A DNA stretch of 64,000 bases from Olsenella uli (GCF_016899935.1 NZ_JACJJK010000001.1:62001-126000); one strand, 5' to 3'. Shown: positions 32,582 to 41,729, numbered from the stretch's first letter. Program-made: numbers and translations. The notes: a model not told the origin generated them from the letters alone.

Positions 32582-33925
32582 CTATGCCCGCTCGTTGTAT
32601 ACGGTGGTCACGCGGGCGTCGAAGGACCCGCTGCCGAGAAGGACGCGGACCTCGTCGCCGCACCCGAGCTCGGAGGCGCTCTTGACGACCCGTCCCGAGG
32701 CGTCGCGCGCGATGGCGTAGCCGCGGGCGAGCACGGAGAGCGGCGAGAGCGCCTCCAGCGAGGCGGCGAGACGCGCGAGGGTCGACTCGGCGGGGCGCAG
32801 CACCCGGGGAGCGGCGTCCCGCAGCCGAGCCGCTGCCCGCTCGCAGCGCTCCTCGTCGCGCGCGAGCGAGCGCGGGATCGCGTCGTGGAGGCGCTGCTCG
32901 GTCTGCATGAGGTCGGAAAGCCGGTCGCGCAGCGGGGCCGCGGGGTCGACGAGGCAGCGGCGCGCGCCGATGGCCTCGAGCGCGACGCGGCGGCGCGAGA
33001 GCTCGGCCTCGACGCTGCCCGCCATGAGCCGGCCCGCCGCGTCGAGGCGCTGGCGCCGGAACTCGAGCGCGGCAGACATCGCGCGGCCGAGGCGCACCTG
33101 GCGCTGCAGCATCTGCCGCTCCACCTCGTCGATCGCCGGCGCCACGGACTCAGCGGCGGCCGTCGGGGTGGAGGCGCGCCGGTCGGCGACCATGTCGGCG
33201 ATCGTGGTGTCGGGCTCGTGGCCGATGCCGGTCACCACCGGGACCGGACACGCCGCGATCGCGCGCGCGAGCCCCTCGTCGTTGAAGCACATGAGGTCCT
33301 CGAACGAGCCGCCGCCGCGGACCAGCAGGATCGCGTCGGGACGGGAGGCCGCCGCCATGGCGAGCGCGCGCACGATGGTGACGGGGGCGTCCGCGCCCTG
33401 CACCGAGCAGCCGACCACGTCGATCTCCACGAGCGGGTTGCGCCGCGCGAGCGTGCGCTTGACGTCCTCGATGACGCTGCCCGAGAGCGACGTCACGACG
33501 CAGACGCGCGAGCAGAACGCCGGGACGTGGCGCTTGCGCGCGGGGTCCATGAGCCCCTCGCGCTCGAGGGCGCGCGCGAGCTCGGCGACCTGCTGGCGCA
33601 GCAGCCCCTCGCCGGCGGCCTCGACCCGGCTCGCCACGAAGGAGAGCTTGCCGGAGGCCTTGTAGACGTCGAACTTGCCCGTGAGCTGGACGGCGAGGCC
33701 GTCGCGCAGCGCAAAGCCCATCTTCGCCGCCGTGCCGCGCCACACGATGACGCTCATCGACGCGCCGTCGTCCTTGACCTCGAAGTAGCAGTGGCCGGAG
33801 CGCGCGTTGGGGCCCCTGAACCCGGAGACCTCGCCGTTCACCACGAGCGTGGGCCAGGCGGAGACCGCGCCCTTGGCGAGCGCGACCGCGTCGGTCACCG
33901 ACAGGGGCTGGGGACGCTCGCCCAT
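32582..33925 (-). CDS. xseA: Exodeoxyribonuclease VII large subunit
   Basis: A 447-residue XseA. An N-terminal OB fold (VVNGEVSGFRGPNARSGHCYF) is followed by the nuclease domain with VVTSLSGSVIEDVKRTL, LLVRGGGSFEDL and GIGHEPDTTIADMVADRRASTPTAAAE, then coiled-coil helices. The ATG at 33925 shares one base with the stop of the upstream peptidase gene (TGATG), so translation is coupled. Frames extending farther upstream are out-of-phase with the peptidase gene and are not used. Confidence 0.94.
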   Translation of the reverse strand: MGERPQPLSVTDAVALAKGAVSAWPTLVVNGEVSGFRGPNARSGHCYFEVKDDGASMSVIVWRGTAAKMGFALRDGLAVQLTGKFDVYKASGKLSFVASRVEAAGEGLLRQQVAELARALEREGLMDPARKRHVPAFCSRVCVVTSLSGSVIEDVKRTLARRNPLVEIDVVGCSVQGADAPVTIVRALAMAAASRPDAILLVRGGGSFEDLMCFNDEGLARAIAACPVPVVTGIGHEPDTTIADMVADRRASTPTAAAESVAPAIDEVERQMLQRQVRLGRAMSAALEFRRQRLDAAGRLMAGSVEAELSRRRVALEAIGARRCLVDPAAPLRDRLSDLMQTEQRLHDAIPRSLARDEERCERAAARLRDAAPRVLRPAESTLARLAASLEALSPLSVLARGYAIARDASGRVVKSASELGCGDEVRVLLGSGSFDARVTTVYNERA

Positions 33926-34626
33926 CACTCGCCGTCCCTGCCGCCGTAGCGACCCAGCAGGTACACGAGCTGGATGATGGACGTGAGGGCGGCGGCCACA
34001 TACGTGAGGGCGGCCGCGGTGAGCACCTTGCGGGCGCCCTGCTCGTCGAGGCCGAAGCCGTTCTCGCCGAGGTAGGCCACGGCGCGGCGCGAGGCGTCGA
34101 TCTCGACGGGAAGCGTCACGAGCTGGAACACGACCGAGACGGCAAAGAGCGCGATCGCGAGCCGCACGAGCCCGAACGCGTTCATCAGGACGCCGACGAG
34201 TAGCACGATGACCCACCCCTGCTGCGCGACGTTCACGACGGGAACGAGGGCCGTGCGCAGCCGGTAGAAGCCGAAGCCCCGCGCCGCCTGGATGGCGTGG
34301 CCCGCCTCGTGGCACGCCACGGCGACCGACGCCACCGACGCGCCGCGATAGTTGTCGTCCGAGAGGTGGAGGCGGTTGTCGCGCGGGTCGTAGTGGTCGG
34401 TTAGCGTGCCCCCGACCCGCGTGATGCCGACGCCGGCCGCCCCGCCCTCCTCGAGCATGCGGCGAGCGACGTCCGCCCCGGTCCCGGGGACGTTGGCGGG
34501 GACCTTGGACCACTTGTTGTAGGTGCTGCGGATGTAGGCCTGCGCGAGGCCGCCGATGACGAGCGCGACGAGGGCCACGAGGTAGTAGCCCACGTCGACG
34601 CCGTAGAACCCGTAGTAGAGGGGCAT
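33925..34626 (-). CDS. Membrane zinc metallopeptidase (YugP/PF04298 type)
   Basis: A 233-residue membrane protein with an N-terminal helix (VGYYLVALVALVIGGLAQAYI), the zinc-binding motif VACHEAGHAIQ (HExxH variant) near residue 112, and two or three C-terminal helices. This matches the small membrane zinc peptidase family represented by Bacillus YugP; its substrate is unknown. ATG 34626 has GGAG at good distance; a TTG at 34638 in the same frame is the alternative. It is the gene upstream of xseA in the same unit. Confidence 0.87.
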   Translation of the reverse strand: MPLYYGFYGVDVGYYLVALVALVIGGLAQAYIRSTYNKWSKVPANVPGTGADVARRMLEEGGAAGVGITRVGGTLTDHYDPRDNRLHLSDDNYRGASVASVAVACHEAGHAIQAARGFGFYRLRTALVPVVNVAQQGWVIVLLVGVLMNAFGLVRLAIALFAVSVVFQLVTLPVEIDASRRAVAYLGENGFGLDEQGARKVLTAAALTYVAAALTSIIQLVYLLGRYGGRDGE

Positions 34627-34694
34627 GTCGATCTCCAATCGTCCGGTACGAGGCTCATTCTACCCATGCGACCGGACAAGAAGTCCGACGCCCG

Positions 34695-35825
34695 TCAGAG
34701 CAGCTCGATCCTCCCGTCGCGGACGGTGAGCCCGACCTCGCCGGCGAGCAGCCGCTCGAGCGTGGAGCCGGCGAGCTCGTAGCGCCAGCCCGACGCGAGC
34801 GGCGACGCCTCGCGGCTCTGGACGAAGTCGAGCAGGTCGTCGCGGGTGGCGATGAGCTGCGTCGCGACCCCGCTGCGCTCCGAGGCGAGGCGCAGGACGG
34901 CGTACATGAGGTCGATCACGCCCTCGACGTCGGCCGAGGGACGCGCGCGCCGCGCCATCTTGGGGCAGTCCTCGGCGGGGCACGCCGTCCCGCGGGCCAC
35001 CGCCTCCAGAAGCGACCGGGCGTCGCGCTCGGAGATCTGGTCGGTCCCGCGGATGCGGCGCAGGCGGTCGAGCGTGGTGGGCGTGCGCTTGCAGACCTCG
35101 ACGATCACCTCGTCGGAGGCGACCCACTTCCTCGGGAGGTCGCGGCGGGCGGCCGTCTCCTCCCGCCACGCACATGCCTCGCGAGCGACGGCGAGCTGCC
35201 GCCTCGTGAGCGAGCCGGCGCGCCGGAGGCGCTGGTAGGCCTCGCGCGGGTCGCGGCGGATGCGCGCGGGGTCGCAGAGCGCCTCCATCTCGGGCGCGAC
35301 CCACGACAGGCGGTCCCGCTCGACGAGCTCCCCCATCATGCGCTCGTAGATGCCGGGGAGGTAGCGCACGTCGTCCTCGGCGTAGGTGAGCTGCTCGGGG
35401 TCGAGCGGGCGGCGCGACCAGTCGGTGAGCGACTCGGCCTTGGGGAGCCGCACCCCGCAGTACGCCTCGACGAGCGAGGCGTAGCTCACCTGCTGGCGCA
35501 GCCCGAGGAAGGCGGCGGCGAGCTGGGTGTCAAAGACGGGCGCGCAGACGACCCCCATGCCGTCGAGCAGGACCTCGAGGTCCTGGCCGCAGGCGTGGAA
35601 CACCTTGGTGACGGAGGGGTCCTCGAGAAGCGCCGCGAGCGGCGAGAGGTCCTCAATCAGGATGGGGTCGATCGCCGCGATGTGCTCGCCGGCGGCGACC
35701 TGGACGAGGCAGAGCTTGGGGAAGTAGGTCCGCTCGCGGAGGAACTCGGTGTCGACGGCGATCACCTTCGCCGCGGAGGCGAGCTCGCAGAACTGCTCGA
35801 GCTCGTTCTTGGTGGAGAGGTACAA
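34695..35825 (-). CDS. rnd: Ribonuclease D-like 3'-5' exoribonuclease with HRDC domain
   Basis: A 376-residue DEDD-family exonuclease. The catalytic acids lie in AVDTEFLRER, HACGQDLEVL and TYAEDDVRYL (the DEDDy Tyr). A helical HRDC-like region (LPRKWVASDEVIVEVCKR) occupies the following 80-100 residues. It probably trims tRNA or other stable RNA 3' ends. The start is TTG 35825, with GGGAGAA about nine bases upstream. It is divergent from the lipid kinase gene. Confidence 0.88.
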   Translation of the reverse strand: MYLSTKNELEQFCELASAAKVIAVDTEFLRERTYFPKLCLVQVAAGEHIAAIDPILIEDLSPLAALLEDPSVTKVFHACGQDLEVLLDGMGVVCAPVFDTQLAAAFLGLRQQVSYASLVEAYCGVRLPKAESLTDWSRRPLDPEQLTYAEDDVRYLPGIYERMMGELVERDRLSWVAPEMEALCDPARIRRDPREAYQRLRRAGSLTRRQLAVAREACAWREETAARRDLPRKWVASDEVIVEVCKRTPTTLDRLRRIRGTDQISERDARSLLEAVARGTACPAEDCPKMARRARPSADVEGVIDLMYAVLRLASERSGVATQLIATRDDLLDFVQSREASPLASGWRYELAGSTLERLLAGEVGLTVRDGRIELL

Positions 35826-35935
35826 GTCGCTCGATTCTCCCCCGACGGGGGTTTGGCTACACTAGGAGGCGCGGCCCGCTGCGGGCCGCCACCCTATGAT
35901 AGCCAACGCCCGCCGCGTCCCGGGAGGAGATTCGC

Positions 35936-36907
35936 GTGCGCACCCTCATCGTCCACAACCCCCTGTCGGGCTTTGGGTCCGACGCCGTCTTCCAGTTCCA
36001 GCGCTCGCTCGTGCACGCCGGCGACGAGTGCCTCATGAGGGTCCTCGACGACGACTTCGTCGCGCGCGAGGCGTGCGCGGACGCGGCTGACTTCGACCTG
36101 GTCGTGCTCTCGGGCGGGGACGGCACCGTCTCCTCGTTCCTCTACGAGCTGCGCGAGTCCCCGGTCCCCGTCTGCGTCTTCCCCTCGGGGACCGCCAACC
36201 TCCTCTGCGCCAACGTCGGCAACGCCCCCGAGCCCTCCGCGCTCGCCCGCGCCTGCCGCGTCGGCAAGACCGCCCGTCTCGACCTGGGCGAGATCTCGTG
36301 GCAGGCGGAGGGCGGCGAGGCCCGCACGCGGGGCTTTGCGATCATGTCCGGCACGGGCTTCGACGCGCAGCTCATGCAGGCGGCGCTCCCCAACAAGGCG
36401 ATCATGGGGCAGGCCGCCTACTTCGCGGCGGCGCTCGCCAACCCCCGCCCGACGGTATCCCACTTCACGATCACCGTGGACGGGCGCACCCACGAGCGCG
36501 ACGGCATCACGTGCCTCGTGGCCAACACCGCCACGATCCAGGGGGACATCGAGATCGTCCCCGACTGCCGTATGGACGACGGCCTGCTCGACGTGATCGT
36601 CGTGGAGACCGCCGACGCGGCGCAGCTCCTCAAGCCGCTCGCCTTCGGGCTCGTGGACCGCACCGGCCACGCGATCGGCCGGCCCCACATCGAGTCGTTC
36701 AAGGGCCGCGAGATCCGCATCGAGTCGTCCGTCCCCGTCCCGCTCGAGGTGGACGGCGAGGTGGCGCCGGGGCTCGTGACCTCCTACGTCGCCCGGGCCC
36801 TCCCCCGCGCCGCCAACCTCGTCGTCGACCCGATGAGCCCCTATGGCTCCGCCGACGACGGGTCGTCGCGCTTCGGCGGCTCCGAGGTCATCGCCTACCC
36901 CAAGTAG
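35936..36907 (+). CDS. Diacylglycerol/lipid kinase family protein
   Basis: A 323-residue DAGK-catalytic-domain protein (YegS/DgkB type). The nucleotide loop is VVLSGGDGTVSSFLYELR near residue 55, followed by VFPSGTANLLCANV. C-terminal landmarks are ESFKGREIRIESS and PLEVDGEVAPG. It probably phosphorylates diacylglycerol or a related lipid at the membrane. GTG 35936 follows GGGAGGAG at good spacing. A 19-bp palindrome (GCGGCCCGC, T, GCGGGCCGC) lies about 45 nt upstream, next to a TATGAT, and could be an operator. Confidence 0.88.
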   Translation: MRTLIVHNPLSGFGSDAVFQFQRSLVHAGDECLMRVLDDDFVAREACADAADFDLVVLSGGDGTVSSFLYELRESPVPVCVFPSGTANLLCANVGNAPEPSALARACRVGKTARLDLGEISWQAEGGEARTRGFAIMSGTGFDAQLMQAALPNKAIMGQAAYFAAALANPRPTVSHFTITVDGRTHERDGITCLVANTATIQGDIEIVPDCRMDDGLLDVIVVETADAAQLLKPLAFGLVDRTGHAIGRPHIESFKGREIRIESSVPVPLEVDGEVAPGLVTSYVARALPRAANLVVDPMSPYGSADDGSSRFGGSEVIAYPK

Positions 36908-36947
36908 CCGCGCGACCGGCGCAGCCCAGCCGAGAAGAACGGACGCC

Positions 36948-37259
36948 TCAGGGCACGAGCGAGAGCAGCGCGTACGCCGCCATGCCCGTGAGGGCGCACC
37001 AGATCAGCGAGCCGGTCCTTCTCGCCACCACGACGACGAGCCCAGCGGCGAGAAGCGCCCTCCAGGGAAGGCCGGCCACCGGGTCGATGAGGTCGTTCGC
37101 CACCAGCGCGGCGAAGGCGGCGGGCGGGATGAGGCCCAGCGCCTCGCTGACGCGCGGGGAGAGCTCCCGGCCCTTGAGGGCGAGCAGGGGCACGCAGCGG
37201 CACGCCACGATCACGGCAAGCACGCAGACGTAGAAGACGAGGAAGTCACGCCCGCTCAC
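36948..37259 (-). CDS. azlD: AzlD-like branched-chain amino acid transport protein
   Basis: A 103-residue membrane protein with three to four hydrophobic helices; the CRCVPLLALKGRELSPRVSEAL segment matches the AzlD family. With AzlC it forms a two-component exporter for branched-chain amino acids. The start is GTG 37259, overlapping the azlC end by 14 nt. Confidence 0.88.
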   Translation of the reverse strand: MSGRDFLVFYVCVLAVIVACRCVPLLALKGRELSPRVSEALGLIPPAAFAALVANDLIDPVAGLPWRALLAAGLVVVVARRTGSLIWCALTGMAAYALLSLVP

Positions 37260-37947
37260 GGGATCCCCTCCTCCCGGCCCCGACCGCCATCCCGCTCGCC
37301 ACGCCGGCGAGCGCGCCGAGCAGCACGGAGAGCGAGCCGAGCCCGAGCAGCTTGAGGAGGGCGACGACCGCCGCCGCGACCGCGACCACGACGACCGTCA
37401 CGACCGTCCACTCCCGCGCGACGAGCAGGCACACGAAGATCGAGGTCATCGCGAACGACATGATCGCCGTCGGGATGGCGAGCGCCGGGCCCACGGCGGC
37501 ACCGAGCGCGTTGGCGAGCGCCCACGAGAGCATGCTCGCGAGGTTGACGATGGTCGCGCGCGTCGGGGTCCAGGCGTCGTCGGCCACGAAGCGGTCGAGG
37601 TTGACGCCGAAGCTCTCGTCGGTGACCGTCGCGGCGAAGAGCGTCGCGAGCGGGCGCGGAGCGCGGGCCAGGTAGGGCGAGAGCGCCGCCGAGTAGAGGA
37701 GCTGGCGCGTGCTCACGAGCGCCACGCTCGCGATCATGGAGGCGAGCGGCACGCCGGCGAGCGCGAGCGACGCCATCATGAACTGGCCAGCCCCCGAGTA
37801 GAACGTCGCCGAGAGGAGAAACGCCACGGCGGGACCGAGCCCCACCTCGGAGGCCATGACGCCGCAGGGGACGCCGATCGTGACGTAGCCGAGCATGACG
37901 GGCAGCGCCGCCCGCAGGGCGGGCGCGACGTCGGCGCGCGCGATCAC
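37246..37947 (-). CDS. azlC: AzlC-like branched-chain amino acid exporter
   Basis: A 233-residue AzlC/YgaZ-family membrane protein. LGYVTIGVPCGVMASEVGL, then FYSGAGQFMMASL and TRQLLYSAALSPYL are family hallmarks, and FAATVTDESFGVN is strongly conserved. About six hydrophobic helices are seen. The start is GTG 37947, just after the stop of the upstream oxidoreductase gene; longer versions are shadows of that gene. Confidence 0.9.
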   Translation of the reverse strand: MIARADVAPALRAALPVMLGYVTIGVPCGVMASEVGLGPAVAFLLSATFYSGAGQFMMASLALAGVPLASMIASVALVSTRQLLYSAALSPYLARAPRPLATLFAATVTDESFGVNLDRFVADDAWTPTRATIVNLASMLSWALANALGAAVGPALAIPTAIMSFAMTSIFVCLLVAREWTVVTVVVVAVAAAVVALLKLLGLGSLSVLLGALAGVASGMAVGAGRRGSRERA

Positions 37948-37948
37948 G

Positions 37949-39013
37949 CTAGGCGACCGCATCCGCCGGGAAGCGCACGCCGACCTGACGGCGTATCTCG
38001 TCCATGACGGCCAAGGAGTCGACCGTGACGCGCTCGAAGCGGTCGCGGGCGAGAAGCGCCGCCTCGTCGCCGGCGACGGCCGCGACGAAGTCGTCAATCT
38101 CGCAGACCATGTCGTTGTCCGGCACCTCGACGGGCACCGGGAGAGTGGTCATCCCCTCCATGCGGAAGATGAGGCCCTTGTCCTCGTGGACGTGCACGCG
38201 CGGGTTCACCGGGCAGGAGGTCTGGTCCCACAGCAGCGTCCCCTCCTCACCCTCGACCTGGGAGGGCAGGAGGTCGTCGGTCATCTTGCCGTAGGAGAGG
38301 CTCACGAGCTTGTCGCCGTAGCCGAGGATCGCCTCTCCAGCGAGGTCCACGGTGTCGCACGGGTCGCCCTCGGCGCAGCCCGGGACGGGCGCCGTGACGG
38401 CGAGCGCGCGCACCGTGTCCGGCCGCCCGAAGAGCGCCACGGCCGGCTCCACGCAGTAGACGCCGATGTCCATGAGCGCGCCGCCCGCGAGCGCGGGGTC
38501 GAAGACGTTGAGCCGCTCGCCAGCGCGCAGGCGCGCCATGCGCGAGGTGACCTTGGAGAAGCGCAGCGTGGCGAGGCGAACCGTGCCGAGCTCGGAGGAG
38601 ACGACGCGCTCGATGGCGGCGAAGGTGGGCACGTGCAGGTTGCGCATGGCCTCCATCGCGACGACCCCGCGCTCGCGGGCCGCGTCGAAGACCTCGCGCG
38701 CCTCGCGCTCGTTGGAGGCGAGGGACTTCTCGACCAGCACGTGCTTGCCGCCGGCGATCATCGCGAGAGCCTGCGCGGCGTGGGGCCCGTTGGGGCTGGA
38801 GACGTAGACGGCGTCCACCTCGTCGCACGCGGCGAGCGCGTCGAGGTCGTCGAAGAACAGCCGCGCGCCGTACTTCTCGCCGAACGCCCGGGCGCGCCCG
38901 GCGTCGCGCGAGTACGCGGCGACGTACTCGACGCCCTCCGCCTCGGCGAGCGCCTCGAGGAACCGCTCGCAGATGCCGCTCGAACCGATGGTCGCAAACC
39001 TGACCGTGCCCAT
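37949..39013 (-). CDS. Gfo/Idh/MocA-family oxidoreductase
   Basis: A 354-residue NAD(P)-dependent oxidoreductase. The Rossmann start is FATIGSSGICERFLEAL, and VYVSSPNGPHAAQALAMIAGGKHVLVEKS is split here over the conserved EKP region, where Ser replaces the usual Pro. EAMRNLHVP and GGALMDIGVYCVEP are typical of the dehydrogenase branch. Its substrate is probably a sugar or polyol derivative, not assignable from sequence. AGGGGAGGAC precedes the ATG. It abuts azlC and may share its transcript. Confidence 0.87.
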   Translation of the reverse strand: MGTVRFATIGSSGICERFLEALAEAEGVEYVAAYSRDAGRARAFGEKYGARLFFDDLDALAACDEVDAVYVSSPNGPHAAQALAMIAGGKHVLVEKSLASNEREAREVFDAARERGVVAMEAMRNLHVPTFAAIERVVSSELGTVRLATLRFSKVTSRMARLRAGERLNVFDPALAGGALMDIGVYCVEPAVALFGRPDTVRALAVTAPVPGCAEGDPCDTVDLAGEAILGYGDKLVSLSYGKMTDDLLPSQVEGEEGTLLWDQTSCPVNPRVHVHEDKGLIFRMEGMTTLPVPVEVPDNDMVCEIDDFVAAVAGDEAALLARDRFERVTVDSLAVMDEIRRQVGVRFPADAVA

Positions 39014-39118
39014 GTCCTCCCCTTTCGTCGGTCAGTCGATTCTACCATCGTGCTTTTCTCGCGCGGGCGCTCGCGGACTGGTAAGGTTCTAGGGGTGTGT
39101 CGAGAAAGGCGGGTGGGC

Positions 39119-39850
39119 ATGTACGCGTTCGAGAGCCGCGTGCGCTACAGCGAGTGCGACGAGACGGGGCGCCTCTCCCTGGCCTCCATGGTCAACTACC
39201 TCCAGGACGCGTCGACCTTCCAGTCGGAGGAGCTCGACCGGGGCTTCGCGAGCCTCGGGGAGCGCGCCATCGCCTGGATCCTCGCCGCCTGGAGGATCGA
39301 GGTCGACGAGCTCCCGCGCCTGGGCGAGCGCGTCCGCGTCTCGACCTGGTGCTACGACATGAGCCGGTCGCGCGCGCTGAGGTGCTTCTCGATGACCGAC
39401 GCGGCGGGGCGCGACCTGGTGCGGGCCGACTCCAAGTGGTTCGTCTACGACGTCGCCGCCGGGCACGTCGCGCACGTCCCGGACGACCAGCGGATCTATC
39501 TCTCGGACGAGCCGCGCGCCCGCATGGCGCCGCTCGAGCGCTCCCTGCGCCCCGCTGGCGAGGCGCGCGCCGCCACGCGGACCGCGATCCGCCCCCACCA
39601 CCTCGACACCAACCGGCACGTGAACAACGCCCAGTACGTGCTGTTCGCGAGCGACGCGCTCGCGGAGCTGGGGCACGCGGGCGCGGTGAGCTGCGTGTCG
39701 GTGCAGTACCGCAGGATGGCGCTGCTCGGGGACGTGGTCGTCCCGCGCGTCAGCGCCTGGGAGCGCGGGTGGGACGTCGACCTCGCGGACGACGCCGGCT
39801 CGACCTATGCGCTCGTCCGCTTTGAGATGCGACGGGAGGAGACGCGATGA
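39119..39850 (+). CDS. Acyl-ACP thioesterase (FatA/FatB-like)
   Basis: A 243-residue double hot-dog acyl-ACP thioesterase. RVRYSECDETGRLSLASMVNYLQDAS is the first hot dog, LGERVRVSTWCYDMSRSRALR follows, and IRPHHLDTNRHVNNAQYV in the second half carries the conserved Asn and His of this family. It releases fatty acids from ACP and may tune membrane lipid composition. ATG 39119 is preceded by AAAGG and a GGTGGG stretch. The next gene overlaps its end by 4 nt. Confidence 0.88.
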   Translation: MYAFESRVRYSECDETGRLSLASMVNYLQDASTFQSEELDRGFASLGERAIAWILAAWRIEVDELPRLGERVRVSTWCYDMSRSRALRCFSMTDAAGRDLVRADSKWFVYDVAAGHVAHVPDDQRIYLSDEPRARMAPLERSLRPAGEARAATRTAIRPHHLDTNRHVNNAQYVLFASDALAELGHAGAVSCVSVQYRRMALLGDVVVPRVSAWERGWDVDLADDAGSTYALVRFEMRREETR

Positions 39851-40266
39851 CCGTGCACGTTTCGGCCGCGCTCATCGGCCGCGAGGGGCGCCTGCTCGCG
39901 GCGAGGAGGGCCTCCGGCGACCAGGCCGGGCTCTGGGAGCTGCCCGGGGGCAAGGTGGAGGACGGGGAGAGCCCCGCCGAGGCGCTCCGGCGCGAGATAC
40001 GCGAGGAGCTCGGCTGCGAGCTGCGCACGCTGTGGCCCTACGACACCGTCGAGCACGACTACCCCGACTTCCACCTCACGATGGACTGCTTCGTCTGCAC
40101 CCTCCCGGAGGGCGCAGATCCCGCCCCGCGCGCGGGCGTCCACTCCGAGCTCCGCTGGCTCGCGCGCGACGAGCTCCTCGACGTCGAGTGGCTGCCGGCT
40201 GACGTCTCCCTCATGCGGACGCTCGCCTTCTACTGGGACGAGGCCTTCGCCGACCAGCTGCTCTAG
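39847..40266 (+). CDS. NUDIX hydrolase (MutT-like)
   Basis: A 139-residue NUDIX protein. The box GGKVEDGESPAEALRREIREELG (about residues 34-56) is complete. ELPGG before it and the length are typical of the MutT/CTP-pyrophosphohydrolase branch, which cleans oxidised nucleotides such as 8-oxo-dGTP; the substrate is inferred only. It overlaps the thioesterase stop by 4 nt. Confidence 0.92.
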   Translation: MTVHVSAALIGREGRLLAARRASGDQAGLWELPGGKVEDGESPAEALRREIREELGCELRTLWPYDTVEHDYPDFHLTMDCFVCTLPEGADPAPRAGVHSELRWLARDELLDVEWLPADVSLMRTLAFYWDEAFADQLL

Positions 40267-40277
40267 CCTCCCCGACT

Positions 40278-40286
40278 TGCTATGAT
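40278..40286 (+). promoter_or_regulatory. Extended -10 (TGCTATGAT)
   Basis: TG at 40278-40279 and TATGAT at 40281-40286 form an extended -10, 23 nt upstream of the ATG at 40309. It probably drives the small membrane protein gene and thyA. Confidence 0.6.
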
Positions 40287-40308
40287 GGGCAGGACGAAAG
40301 GAGCGGCC

Positions 40309-40626
40309 ATGCCCGAGGAGAACATCCCCGCGTCGCGCCCGCAGACGCCGATCATAGAGAGCCCGAGCGGGACGACCGACCCCGACAACAGCAACTCCGG
40401 GGTCAGCGCGTACGTGATCTTTGCGATCGCGATCGCCCTTCTCGCCGTGACGCTCCTGAGCCTGTCGAGCTGCGTGAGCGCCGTCGGGACCTTCGTGGCG
40501 AACGACATAGCCGAGAAGGACGAGACGACCCTCGACTCCGACGACCTCGAGACGCTTGACGAGCTCACCGACCGCGACTTCCACGAGGACGGCTTCCCCG
40601 GCGGCGAGCCCCTCTCCCACACGTGA
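40309..40626 (+). CDS. Small single-pass membrane protein, unknown function
   Basis: A 105-residue protein I do not recognise. Residues about 1-35 are polar, Pro/Ser/Thr-rich; residues about 36-60 form one hydrophobic helix (YVIFAIAIALLAVTLLSLSS) ending at a Cys; the rest is strongly acidic. The orientation is uncertain. ATG 40309 follows AAAGGAG with good spacing. thyA begins 10 nt after the stop, so they are probably cotranscribed. Confidence 0.7.
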   Translation: MPEENIPASRPQTPIIESPSGTTDPDNSNSGVSAYVIFAIAIALLAVTLLSLSSCVSAVGTFVANDIAEKDETTLDSDDLETLDELTDRDFHEDGFPGGEPLSHT

Positions 40627-40636
40627 GGAGACCAGC

Positions 40637-41485
40637 GTGAGCAAAGCCGACGACATCTTCATCTCCATGTGCTCGGACATCATCGAGCACGGCACCACCA
40701 CCGAGGGCCAGAAGGTCCGCCCCCACTGGGAGGACGGCACGCCCGCCTACACGATCAAGCGCTTTGGCGTGTGCAACCGCTACGACCTGCGCGAGGAGTT
40801 CCCGGCGCTCACGCTGCGCCGCACGGCCCTCAAGTCCGCGATGGACGAGGTCCTGTGGATCTACCAACGCAAGTCCAACAACGTCCACGACCTGAAGCCC
40901 CACATCTGGGACGAATGGGCCGACGAGACGGGCTCGATCGGCAAGGCCTACGGCTACCAGGTGGGCCAGGTCTCGCACTACCCCGACGGCGACTACGACC
41001 AGATGGACCGCGTCCTCAAGGACCTGCGCGAGAACCCCTACTCGCGCCGCATCATGACCAACCTCTACACCTTTGCCGACCTCTCCGAGATGCACCTCTA
41101 CCCCTGCGCCTACAACGCGATCTACAACGTGACGCAGGAGCCTGGCGAGGACCGGCCCACGCTCAACATGGTGCTCGTCCAGCGCAGCCAGGACGTGCTC
41201 GCGGCCAACAACTGGAACGTCTGCCAGTACGCGATCCTGCTCATGATGGTGGCGCAGGTCTCGGGCATGGTAGCCGGCGAGCTCGTCCACATGATCGCCG
41301 ACGCGCACATCTACGACCGCCACGTTGAGGTGGTCCGCGAGCTCATCTCCCGGCCGACGTTTCCCGCCCCCACCGTGCGCCTCAACCCCGAGGTCACGAA
41401 CTTCTACGACTTCACGACCGACGACCTGATCGTCGAGAACTACGAGCACGGCCCGCAGGTAAAGAACATCCCGATCGCGGTCTGA
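40637..41485 (+). CDS. thyA: Thymidylate synthase (ThyA)
   Basis: A 282-residue folate-dependent thymidylate synthase (dUMP to dTMP, making dihydrofolate). The nucleophile lies in LYPCAYNAIYNV, the dUMP-binding segment is QRSQDVLAANNWN, and HIYDRHVE follows; this is the divergent ThyA type found in Firmicutes and some Actinobacteria. GTG 40637 has GAGGAG six bases upstream. The dihydrofolate it makes is reduced by DfrA, encoded 244 bp downstream. Confidence 0.94.
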   Translation: MSKADDIFISMCSDIIEHGTTTEGQKVRPHWEDGTPAYTIKRFGVCNRYDLREEFPALTLRRTALKSAMDEVLWIYQRKSNNVHDLKPHIWDEWADETGSIGKAYGYQVGQVSHYPDGDYDQMDRVLKDLRENPYSRRIMTNLYTFADLSEMHLYPCAYNAIYNVTQEPGEDRPTLNMVLVQRSQDVLAANNWNVCQYAILLMMVAQVSGMVAGELVHMIADAHIYDRHVEVVRELISRPTFPAPTVRLNPEVTNFYDFTTDDLIVENYEHGPQVKNIPIAV

Positions 41486-41491
41486 GCGCCC

Positions 41492-41604
41492 GGCGAGAAG
41501 GACGTGTCGCCCCGTGCTCAAACAGGTCCTCTTCGCACGGAGGCGACATTAAGTCGCCTCCGGCTCATGCGGAACTCCGCGCGGGACGACACGTCCTTCT
41601 CGCC
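41492..41604. repeat. Long inverted repeat with GGAGGCGAC core hairpin
   Basis: GGCGAGAAGGACGTGTCG (41492-41509) and its perfect reverse complement (41587-41604) flank a 77-nt interior holding a 9-bp hairpin, GGAGGCGAC (41539-41547) with GTCGCCTCC (41553-41561). The arms carry the recurrent GAGAAGGACG motif. Confidence 0.85.
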
Positions 41605-41623
41605 TACTCGTTTCGGCTCGACG

Positions 41624-41705
41624 GGCTCGGCGCTTTGTCCCGCCGCGAGTTCTTGCCGCGTTCTTTGCGGCAAGCTGTTCGAGCGCCGGGGCAATGCGCC
41701 GAGCC
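41624..41705. repeat. Conserved-core hairpin, copy 2 (upstream of dfrA)
   Basis: Arms 41624-41641 and 41688-41705 (18 nt) pair with one mismatch and one G.U. They enclose core 41642-41687, whose inner stem is CTTGCCGC/GCGGCAAG. It ends 24 nt before the dfrA start. Confidence 0.88.
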
Positions 41706-41729
41706 TACCCGTGCAGAAAGGTATGAGAT

